A stretch of DNA of 11,199 bases from NCBI GenBank assembly GCA_019347795.1, contig JAHWKS010000078.1, forward strand, positions 1 to 11,199. Direction: 5' to 3'. Each line of letters begins with the position of its first letter. The first letter of the stretch is position 1. The stretch comes from Planctomycetota bacterium (GTDB lineage Bacteria; Planctomycetota; Planctomycetia; Pirellulales; Pirellulaceae). The position numbers and the translations under genes were made by a program. Under the pieces are notes generated by a model, which saw only the letters and a program-made list of their open reading frames with translations, was not told the origin of the DNA and ran no database searches. Of the stretch, positions 5,522-11,199 are shown in pieces.

Positions 5522-6451
5522 CTATACATCGCATAGGGCCACGGCCTGCTTCAGGCCGGCGAGCGGGTCGCGGGTGGGGATGAACTCCTGGCCGACGAAG
5601 CCGTCGTAGCCGATTTCCAGGAGGGCCTGCATGATGGGCGGGTAGTTGATCTCCTGCGGGTCGTCCAGCTCGCCGCGGCCGGGGTTGCCGGCGGTGTGGA
5701 TGTGGCCGAGGTAGTCCTTGTGCTGGCGGATGCGGCGGATCACGTCGCCGTCCATGATCTGCACGTGGTAGATGTCGAACAGCAGCTTGAGGTTCTCCGA
5801 GCCGACTCGCTTGATGATGTCGATGCAGTACTCCGTGTTGTCCCCCTGGTAGCCGGGATGCCCTTTCATGGGATGCGAGTCGTCCCGGGTGTTGAGCATC
5901 TCCAGGCAGATGGTGATCCCCTTCTGCTCCGCATAGGGGACGATCTCCTTGAAGCCGGCGACGCAGTTGTCGGCGCCTTCATCGTCGGGAATGTCTTCGC
6001 GCATCCCCGTGAAGGCGATCACGCGCTGGAAGCCATGCTCGGCGCAGGCGTCGATGGCGTCGCGCGTGGCCTTGAGCACCCGCTCGCGGTATTTGGGATT
6101 GTTGAAGCCTTTCGCGAACGGCGGATCGGGGCTCATGTCCACCGAGGCGATGGCGCACTCCAGGCCGTTCTCCTTGAGCAGCGGAAAGAACTTGGGCGAG
6201 ATCAGCTCCACGCTGCGGCAGCCCAGCGCGCGGGCGATGCGGATCGTCTCCGGAACATCCCAGTGCTGGTTAAAGCACCACTGCACCACCGACTGCTGAA
6301 TGCGGCCGTTCTCGACGACCTTCTCGGGCGAGGAAGCGTCTTCCGCGCGGGAAGTGCGGGTAAGAAGCGCAGCGCCGGCGGCCGCGGCGACCCCAAGCAG
6401 ACCACGGCGGCTGAGACGATCCGGAGATGGGGGGGATTTCGATTCGGACAT
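5522..6451 (-). CDS. Tat-exported hydroxypyruvate isomerase-like TIM-barrel protein
   Basis: The product has 309 residues and an N-terminal twin-arginine signal (SRRGLLG followed by an Ala/Gly-rich hydrophobic stretch, cleavage plausible near SRA-ED), so it is probably moved folded out of the cytoplasm. The mature part is an AP-endonuclease-2/xylose-isomerase-type TIM barrel close to hydroxypyruvate isomerase. Segments include QWCFNQHW, GCRSVELISPKFF, ITICLEMLNTRDD (putative catalytic/metal Glu), LLFDIYHVQIMDGD (metal Asp and His) and DGFVGQEFIPT (second Glu). The cytosolic Hyi enzyme interconverts hydroxypyruvate and tartronate semialdehyde, but exported planctomycete homologues are common and their substrates are mostly unknown. 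ATG 6451 has GAGG 6 nt upstream; longer frames are not supported. A palindromic repeat lies about 90 bp upstream. Confidence 0.88.
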   Translation of the reverse strand: MSESKSPPSPDRLSRRGLLGVAAAAGAALLTRTSRAEDASSPEKVVENGRIQQSVVQWCFNQHWDVPETIRIARALGCRSVELISPKFFPLLKENGLECAIASVDMSPDPPFAKGFNNPKYRERVLKATRDAIDACAEHGFQRVIAFTGMREDIPDDEGADNCVAGFKEIVPYAEQKGITICLEMLNTRDDSHPMKGHPGYQGDNTEYCIDIIKRVGSENLKLLFDIYHVQIMDGDVIRRIRQHKDYLGHIHTAGNPGRGELDDPQEINYPPIMQALLEIGYDGFVGQEFIPTRDPLAGLKQAVALCDV

Positions 6452-6543
6452 GACGGGCCTCGGCAGGAAAGGAGGAGAAGTGCCTGAGGCGGTAATTGTA
6501 CTTGCCGGCGCTGCCCAATCGTAGTGCGGGCGGCTCGCCTGCC

Positions 6544-6657
6544 AATGTAGGTCACTCGCTCCGCGAGTGACCAACGGCGTGCGCCAGTACGGCGAGGCGC
6601 CCACGAGCACGTCGCTGTCGCGACGCGTTGGTCGCTCGCGGAGCGAGCGACCCACAC
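6544..6657. repeat. Palindromic intergenic repeat, copy 1
   Basis: About 114 bp bounded by TGTAGGT and ACCCACA. The left arm folds as GGTCACTCGC/GCGAGTGACC (6550-6559 with 6563-6572, loop TCC). The right arm folds as GGTCGCTCGC/GCGAGCGACC (6630-6639 with 6643-6652, loop GGA). The two arms are also imperfect reverse complements of each other, so the whole element can fold end to end. It lies upstream of the isomerase-like gene, downstream of the beta-barrel gene. A related copy is at 11025-11137. It encodes no protein and resembles REP/BIME-type or MITE-like elements. Confidence 0.8.
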
Positions 6658-6662
6658 AGGGC

Positions 6663-8252
6663 CTAGCGAATCGCGTGGTTGTAGAGGAGGCGGAATTCCC
6701 AGTCGTGCTGTTTGTCGCCGGTGATCGGCGCCGCCACGCCGGCGGAGACGACGCCGCCGGGGAGAATCGCCGAGCCGCCCACCACCACGTCCAGGTTCTC
6801 CACCGTGTCCGACGGCATGCCGACCTGGAGGCTCCCCAACCGCACCACGTCGGGCCGTCCCAGTCCTTGCGCGTAGTGGAACTCCAGCGTCGGCGCCAGG
6901 GCCACCAGGTCCAGCGGTCCCCGCGGCGTATGCGGAGAGCGATACAGCCACAGACCCGTCGCCACATCGAGGTAGAAGCGATCGGCGTCCTTCAAGTCGG
7001 GCGCCGCCACGAGCGGTCCGCCGGCGGCGAGCGTCGGATTGCCGCGCACCGAGTTGCCGTTGGCGTCGATGTCGAACTGCGCGAACATCTGGCCCCACAG
7101 CAGCGGCGAGTCGAACATCGCCCCCACGAACGGGAGCAGGTGGATCGATTCATTTTCCACCTCCAGCACCCGCGTGCCGTCGGCGAGCGAGACGATCGTG
7201 TCATCCGCGGTGGGAAACGTCATCTGCAAGCCGCCGCTGAAGGCGAACCCCGACGTGCGGAACAAGAGCGCCTTCAAAGCCAGCGAGGCGTTGCCGTACT
7301 CGCCGTTTCCTTCCGTGAATGGGGCGTCGGCCGAGATGGCCGAGTCGGCGGTGAGCGCGATCGGCATCCGCAGCTCCAAAGACGCCATGCCGCCGAAGAA
7401 CGCCCGCTCCAGCCCCGGCGTGAAGCGATGGAAGGTGAAGCCTCCCGCGAGATCCTCGTCGTCCAAGAGGCTGTAATCGAGGAACGCCCGCGTCCTTGGC
7501 AGCACGGACCCGTTCTGAGCGATCTTCGTGCGGCCGGTGAGGCTCGTGCTGCTGGGGTGCGGAATCACCAGCATGAGCGGGGCCCGCATGAACAGGTAGC
7601 GGAACTGCAACTGAAAACCGTTGAACGGCTGGGCGCCCGCGACCGCCGTCACGTCGCCGTCCACCGCCGGCAACAATATGGAGGGATCCTGGCCAACCGT
7701 TTGCGACTGGAACAGGATCGGCGTATTGCTGACAAATACTCCTTGTCCCCGATCGTGGACCACCGTTCCGGGAAAGGGCGCGTTGGCGGCGACCACTGCC
7801 GTCACGCCGGGAACCTCCGGCAGCCCCGTAAACGTGTCCGGAAAACCGTCGCCGCTGGCGTCCGCCGGCGGCGGGGTGGAAGTCACGCCGGCGATGTCGG
7901 GCAGCAGCGGATTCGGGACCGCCGACATGAACGAGAACGTCACCGGCTGCGCGGCGTCCGGAACTTGGGCCGTGGCGCCGGTGTAGGTGGCGAAGAACTG
8001 CGTGAGGGGGAAGCTGGTGATGTCGAGCTGCGTGGCGAAGGGGCCTTCGTGCGTGCCCATCATCATCGGCACAGAGTACAACGTCCCGCAGAAGCCCGGA
8101 TCGAGGTTGTACGGGGCGCGGAGCCCCTCCAAACCGTCGGCCAAGATTCCCCGCACCTCCTGCCCTGTAGCCGGCGCGGCGGCGGCAAGAATTAGCGATG
8201 CGGCGAGCATCGCGGCCCAACGGCGGATCGGCGTGTGATGTAGCTCTGGCAC
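6663..8252 (-). CDS. Large exported protein, probable outer-membrane beta-barrel type
   Basis: The product has 529 residues. A basic start and hydrophobic stretch (RRWAAMLAASLILAAAA, then PATGQE) form a Sec signal peptide. The mature chain has no helical membrane segments. Instead it has many alternating amphipathic strands, especially in the second half (GFTFHRFTPGLERAFF, SLELRMPIALT, GLQMTFPTAD, MFAQFDIDAN, ATGLWLYRSP, LVALAPTLEFHYAQG, WEFRLLYNHAIR), a pattern of outer-membrane barrels. A Ca-binding-type loop, DASGDGFPD, lies at about residues 131-139. The chain ends in Arg rather than the Phe typical of proteobacterial barrels. Planctomycete genomes carry many such proteins of unknown role. 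The start is GTG 8252 with a G-rich tract just upstream; an internal ATG at residue 15 is an alternative. Transport or a surface role is inferred from fold-like features only. Confidence 0.75.
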   Translation of the reverse strand: MPELHHTPIRRWAAMLAASLILAAAAPATGQEVRGILADGLEGLRAPYNLDPGFCGTLYSVPMMMGTHEGPFATQLDITSFPLTQFFATYTGATAQVPDAAQPVTFSFMSAVPNPLLPDIAGVTSTPPPADASGDGFPDTFTGLPEVPGVTAVVAANAPFPGTVVHDRGQGVFVSNTPILFQSQTVGQDPSILLPAVDGDVTAVAGAQPFNGFQLQFRYLFMRAPLMLVIPHPSSTSLTGRTKIAQNGSVLPRTRAFLDYSLLDDEDLAGGFTFHRFTPGLERAFFGGMASLELRMPIALTADSAISADAPFTEGNGEYGNASLALKALLFRTSGFAFSGGLQMTFPTADDTIVSLADGTRVLEVENESIHLLPFVGAMFDSPLLWGQMFAQFDIDANGNSVRGNPTLAAGGPLVAAPDLKDADRFYLDVATGLWLYRSPHTPRGPLDLVALAPTLEFHYAQGLGRPDVVRLGSLQVGMPSDTVENLDVVVGGSAILPGGVVSAGVAAPITGDKQHDWEFRLLYNHAIR

Positions 8253-8526
8253 AGGGTCCCCCCCGCGGAAGTCTTGCCGTCAAAACAAACCCGGCGCGCG
8301 GCGCGCGTTAAAGGCTAACGATTTTGTCGGCAGGTTCGGTTGTAAGGCTTTAAGCGAATAGACGGCCGCCGCCATCGCATTCCGGGGTGGTTACGCAGAC
8401 GGCGCCGTTTTGAGAGAATGGCGAAAACTTTCTAGATCAAAGGCGCCGACGGAGTCGATCAACCTCCCAAGGATGGCCTGCCCGGCACGGATGCGCTCGC
8501 CTCGCTTCCATCTTCTGCCGCATCCC
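8253..8526. promoter_or_regulatory. Divergent intergenic region between the barrel-type gene and the HTTM pair
   Basis: This 274-bp stretch must hold promoters for both divergent units. It contains a GC-only self-complementary tract near 8292-8308 and an AT-richer part around 8309-8358. I cannot identify convincing -35/-10 pairs or operators. Part of it would be coding if the rightward gene starts earlier (in-frame starts at 8410, 8473 and 8488). Confidence 0.35.
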
Positions 8527-9186
8527 ATGGCCCGAAAGCACGAACCTCCTCCATCGCCGGCGGCTGCGCCCGGCTCGGCCGCCCGGACGATCGTCAGCCT
8601 GCTGCTGTTCGTTCATCTCGTCTGTCTGTTCGTCGCGCTGGCGAGCAACTACTTGATGTCGCCGATGCAGATTCGGCTGCTCAACGTCCTGGCGCCGTAC
8701 ATCCAGTTCTTCAAGATCCAGCCCACCGCGCCGTATCACTTGACCGACGGCACGGAGATTTCGCACGATCACGTCCTGGAGGTCGAAGTCACCGCCGGGC
8801 CGCAGAAGGGTGAGATCGTGCGTCTGCCGGAAGGCGGCGTCTCCGGATGGGCGCCGCGACAACGGGAGCAGACGCTGGCCCGCACCGTGGCGGTGACCAG
8901 CTACTTCGGCGCCGAGCAGAACACGGCGGCGCTCGCGAAGGCCCTGGGGACGCGAATGCTGGATCTGGGCGAGAACGAGGAAGTGGTGGTCCGCTGCTTT
9001 CGCCGGCAGCCGCAGGAGCGGTTATTCGATGCGACCAGCGCCGCCACCCCCGCCGACCCAAGCGACGACGCCTACCTGAACGCCGTCTACGAGGCCCGCG
9101 TGTGGCGCGACCAGTACGGCCAGGTGCAGCTCCTGAAGATCGAAGAACGCGAAGTGGTGGCGCCTCTGGAGAAGCAATCCTCATGA
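8527..9186 (+). CDS. Membrane-anchored protein of unknown function, partner of the HTTM gene
   Basis: From ATG 8527 the product has 219 residues. A short Pro/Ala-rich cytoplasmic start (KHEPPPSPAAAPG) precedes one membrane segment (TIVSLLLFVHLVCLFVALAS). An extracytoplasmic region follows with APYIQFFKIQPTAPYHLTDG, a VLEVEVTAG strand, and a C-terminal part rich in charged residues (ARVWRDQYGQVQLLKIEERE). No known catalytic motif is recognised. The start is uncertain: no Shine-Dalgarno sequence precedes 8527, and ATG 8488, ATG 8473 and the 8410 start are in frame. Its TGA overlaps the ATG of the HTTM gene (ATGA), which points to translational coupling and a shared process or complex. I suspect it is a periplasmic accessory of the HTTM membrane protein, on neighbourhood alone. 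Confidence 0.75.
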   Translation: MARKHEPPPSPAAAPGSAARTIVSLLLFVHLVCLFVALASNYLMSPMQIRLLNVLAPYIQFFKIQPTAPYHLTDGTEISHDHVLEVEVTAGPQKGEIVRLPEGGVSGWAPRQREQTLARTVAVTSYFGAEQNTAALAKALGTRMLDLGENEEVVVRCFRRQPQERLFDATSAATPADPSDDAYLNAVYEARVWRDQYGQVQLLKIEEREVVAPLEKQSS

Positions 9187-10178
9187 TCGACGCAGTTCAA
9201 CGTTATTTCACGCGGCTCGCGGAGGGCTTCGGCCAGGGATGGAACCGCTTCTGGTTCACGCCCAGCGACCCGTTCACGGTCTGCGTGCTGCGGATCGTGG
9301 CCGGCGTGGCCGCGCTGTACTTCGTCGGCGCGCACAGCTTCGGCCTGGTGGAGTGGTTCGGCCCCAATGGCTGGCTTCCCACGGCGACGGTGCAGCGCGT
9401 GATGGAAGCGGCGCCGGGGGAAGGGGCGGGCTATCAGCTCTCGTACCTGAACCTGATCTCCTCGCCGACGCTCTTGTGGATCCTCCACGCGGTCGGCCTG
9501 GTCATCATTGCGACGTTCGCGCTGGGGCTGTTCACGCGGGTGACAAACGTCCTGTCGCTGCTGGTGGTGCTGGCGTACATCCACCGGGCGCCGATGGTGG
9601 CGGCGCAGTTCGAGCCGGTGTTGGCCTTGATGTTGTTCTATCTCTGCTTCGCGCCTTCGGGACGATATCTCTCGCTCGACAGCCGCCGCGCGAAGCGCGA
9701 TCCGGAGCGCGACAATCGCTCCTGGGGCGCCACGGTCAGCCTGCGCTTGGTCCAGGTTCACATCTCGGCGCTGTACCTGATGATGGCCCTCACGAAACTC
9801 GGCGCCGAGACGTGGTGGGAAGGGGGCGCCGTGTGGTGGCTGATGGCCCAATCGCAGTCGCGGCTGGCCGACCTCACCTTCGTCCGCAACAACCTGATGC
9901 TGATCAACGCCTGGACGCACGCGATCGTGCTGTTCGAGCTGGCCTACGGCGTCTTGATCTGGAAGCGTCTCGCCCGCCCGCTCTTGATCGCCCTCTCCGT
10001 CGTGCACTGGCTGTTGATGGCCCTGCTGACCGGCCTGGTCGGCTACTGCGTGCTGATGATCTTCGCGGGAGCGGCGTTCATTCCCGCGAGCACGCTGCGG
10101 TCGCTGCTGAGATGCGGCGGCGACCGTGAAGCCGCGGCCGAAACGGAGGATGCGAAAGAAACCGCCGCCGTGGCGTAA
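9183..10178 (+). CDS. HTTM-domain integral membrane protein (vitamin K-dependent carboxylase-related)
   Basis: The product has 331 residues and several membrane helices: around PFTVCVLRIVAGVAALYFVG, LLWILHAVGLVIIATFALGLF, VLSLLVVLAYI, PVLALMLFYLCFA, VQVHISALYLMMALTKL, AWTHAIVLFELAYGVLIW, and a final long hydrophobic part ending FAGAAFIP. The opening (NRFWFTPSDPFTVCVLRI, then VEWFGPNGWLP) and the ALTKLGAETWWEG segment are typical of HTTM proteins, a family related to the membrane part of vitamin K-dependent gamma-glutamyl carboxylase. Carboxylase activity is not established for bacterial stand-alone HTTM proteins, so I do not claim it. The Lys in LTKLG is a candidate functional residue. The start is set by the 4-nt ATGA overlap with the upstream gene. 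The C-terminus is an acidic Ala/Glu tail. The gene ends 3 nt from the convergent SDR gene. Confidence 0.87.
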   Translation: MIDAVQRYFTRLAEGFGQGWNRFWFTPSDPFTVCVLRIVAGVAALYFVGAHSFGLVEWFGPNGWLPTATVQRVMEAAPGEGAGYQLSYLNLISSPTLLWILHAVGLVIIATFALGLFTRVTNVLSLLVVLAYIHRAPMVAAQFEPVLALMLFYLCFAPSGRYLSLDSRRAKRDPERDNRSWGATVSLRLVQVHISALYLMMALTKLGAETWWEGGAVWWLMAQSQSRLADLTFVRNNLMLINAWTHAIVLFELAYGVLIWKRLARPLLIALSVVHWLLMALLTGLVGYCVLMIFAGAAFIPASTLRSLLRCGGDREAAAETEDAKETAAVA

Positions 10179-10181
10179 TGC

Positions 10182-10964
10182 TCACCACACGGTGTAGCCG
10201 CCGTCGATCACGAGCGCCGCGCCGGTCATATACCGGGCGGCGTCGCCGGCGAGGTAGACCGCCAGCGGGCCGAGATCGTCCGGGTCGCCGAGTTCCCCCA
10301 TCGGGATCTGCTTGCGGAATGTCTCGATCGCCTGCGGGTTCACGTCGAGCCAACGGCGGTTCGGCTCGGTCATGAAGCCGCCCGGGCAGATGGCGTTCAC
10401 CGTCACTCCGTGCTTCGCCCAGTCGGACGCCACGGCGCGGGTGAACTGGATCACCGCGGCTTTGCTCGTCTCGTAGCTGCGGCCGCCGATGTCGCGGTTG
10501 GCGACCAGGCCGGAGATCGACGCGATGTTGATCACCCGTCCTCCTTGCCCGCGGCGGACCATCGCCCCGCCGATTATCTTCGTGCAGAGAAACGTGCTGG
10601 TGAGGTTCAGGTCCAGGATGCTCCGCCACGTTTCCAGCGGCATCTCTTCCGTGGGAACATCGACGCGCCGGCCGCCGACGTTGTTGATCAGAATATCGAA
10701 CGGGCCGTGCTTCTCCAACGCGTCGCGGCAAACCCGCTCGCACGTTTCCGGCTGCGACATGTCGCCTTCGAGCGTGAAGGCTTGACGGCCCAAGTGCCGG
10801 ATTTCCTCCGCGGTCGCCGCCAGGCTCTGCGAATCCCGTCCGACTAAAGCGACGTCCGCGCCCGCATCGGCGATGGCCAGCGCCATCGCGCGTCCCAGTC
10901 CCCGGCTGCCGCCGGTGATAAACAGCCGCCGGCCGTCCAGACGAAAGCGATCGAAGATGCTCAT
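10182..10964 (-). CDS. Short-chain dehydrogenase/reductase (SDR), classical type
   Basis: The product has 260 residues, a normal length for a classical SDR. It shows the NAD(P)-binding TGGSRGLG near the N-terminus, NNVGG (the NNAG motif), the catalytic Ser in NIASISG, and the YETSK catalytic pair (YxxxK). It also has the ICPGGFMTEP loop and the C-terminal GAALVIDGGYTVW. An Arg after the second strand (LVGRD) suggests NADP(H) may be preferred. The overall look is close to gluconate 5-dehydrogenase-like or 3-oxoacyl-reductase-like SDRs, but the substrate cannot be set from sequence. ATG 10964 has GGGAG 7 nt upstream. A palindromic repeat lies 60 bp upstream. The gene is convergent with the HTTM gene with only 3 nt between stops and no visible bidirectional terminator. 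Confidence 0.92.
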   Translation of the reverse strand: MSIFDRFRLDGRRLFITGGSRGLGRAMALAIADAGADVALVGRDSQSLAATAEEIRHLGRQAFTLEGDMSQPETCERVCRDALEKHGPFDILINNVGGRRVDVPTEEMPLETWRSILDLNLTSTFLCTKIIGGAMVRRGQGGRVINIASISGLVANRDIGGRSYETSKAAVIQFTRAVASDWAKHGVTVNAICPGGFMTEPNRRWLDVNPQAIETFRKQIPMGELGDPDDLGPLAVYLAGDAARYMTGAALVIDGGYTVW

Positions 10965-11024
10965 CAGCAATCTCCCAAGTCGCGGCGCCGCGGTTGCAGG
11001 AAGCGGCCCGTCTGCCGTAACGTG

Positions 11025-11137
11025 AATGTAGGTTACACGCTTGCGACAGCAAGCGGAAGGCATTATCGAACACTGGTTCATGACTGCGGCTCGCTGTCGC
11101 GAGCCGTTGGTCACTCGCGGAGCGAGTTACCCACATT
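11025..11137. repeat. Palindromic intergenic repeat, copy 2
   Basis: A diverged relative of the element at 6544-6657, with the same AATGTAGGT beginning, GTTGGTC(A/G)CTCGCGGAGCGAG right arm and ACCCACA ending. Three hairpins are visible: CGCTTGC/GCAAGCG (11038-11044 with 11049-11055), CGGCTCGC/GCGAGCCG (11087-11094 with 11099-11106), and GGTCACTCGC/GCGAGTTACC (11109-11118 with 11122-11131, one mismatch). It lies upstream of the SDR gene. Confidence 0.75.
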
Positions 11138-11199
11138 AACACTTCCGGCGCCGCCACACACTGCCCAACCCCACGCATCCATGTTCCAAGTCACGCGCA

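Noticed and set aside
6452..6967. Upstream extension of the isomerase-like gene to 6967
   Set aside because: It would run through the palindromic repeat and part of the next gene; the Tat signal and GAGG fix the start at 6451.
6567..8195. 542-residue plus-strand open frame
   Set aside because: Arg/His/Glu-rich antisense shadow of the exported barrel-type protein, with no recognisable motif.
9239..10129. 296-residue frame overlapping the HTTM gene
   Set aside because: Out-of-frame shadow; the HTTM frame has consistent membrane helices and the ATGA coupling.
10965..11178. Longer SDR starts and minus-strand frames reading VTRSASDQR
   Set aside because: These translate the palindromic repeat; the same peptide arises from the repeat at 6544-6657, so it is not protein-coding evidence.
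1..11199. CRISPR array, rRNA or complete tRNA gene
   Set aside because: I found no regularly spaced direct repeats, no rRNA-like sequence and no full cloverleaf in the window.

Overview
The window looks like a chromosomal segment of a GC-rich planctomycete, probably Pirellulales-like. This rests on the high GC content, a Tat-exported sugar-isomerase-like TIM barrel, an HTTM membrane protein, a large secreted beta-barrel-type protein, and short palindromic intergenic repeats. It is an inference from protein style, because no rRNA or marker gene is present.

Left part (1-2953), accessory in character. A two-gene RNA-repair cassette is read leftward: an Rnl2-like RNA ligase (869-1606), then an HD-Pnk end-healing protein (1-872, cut by the window edge). 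The two overlap by 4 nt (GTGA). To the right lie a decayed GNAT acetyltransferase (N-terminus missing, two frameshifts), a small TPR ORF that starts exactly where the GNAT homology stops, and about 350 bp in which I see no gene. A 3' half of a CAT-anticodon tRNA (2911-2953) follows, as left by tRNA-targeting integrases. Just after it is a cytochrome P450 reduced to its C-terminal half. Together these read as the scarred edge of an integrated element.

Middle (3641-5503). Two tandem small paralogues of unknown function precede a type I-beta DAHP synthase (aroF), the first enzyme of the shikimate pathway. Between them is the most interesting object in the window: a 27-residue leader ORF with seven aromatic residues in eleven positions. 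It overlaps a hairpin and is followed by a strong intrinsic terminator. One arm of the first hairpin is perfectly complementary to the terminator's 5' arm. These are the parts of a trp-style ribosome-mediated attenuator, here placed on DAHP synthase. A promoter-like -10 sits exactly where transcription would begin on the A of the leader's ATG, suggesting a leaderless leader peptide.

Right part (5522-11199), ordinary chromosomal genes. A Tat-signal hydroxypyruvate-isomerase-like protein is convergent with aroF. A 529-aa exported beta-barrel-type protein follows. A coupled pair comes next, encoding a membrane-anchored protein and an HTTM protein related to vitamin K-dependent carboxylase. An SDR oxidoreductase lies convergent 3 nt from the HTTM gene. 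Two diverged copies of a roughly 110-bp multi-hairpin repeat sit just upstream of the isomerase gene and the SDR gene.
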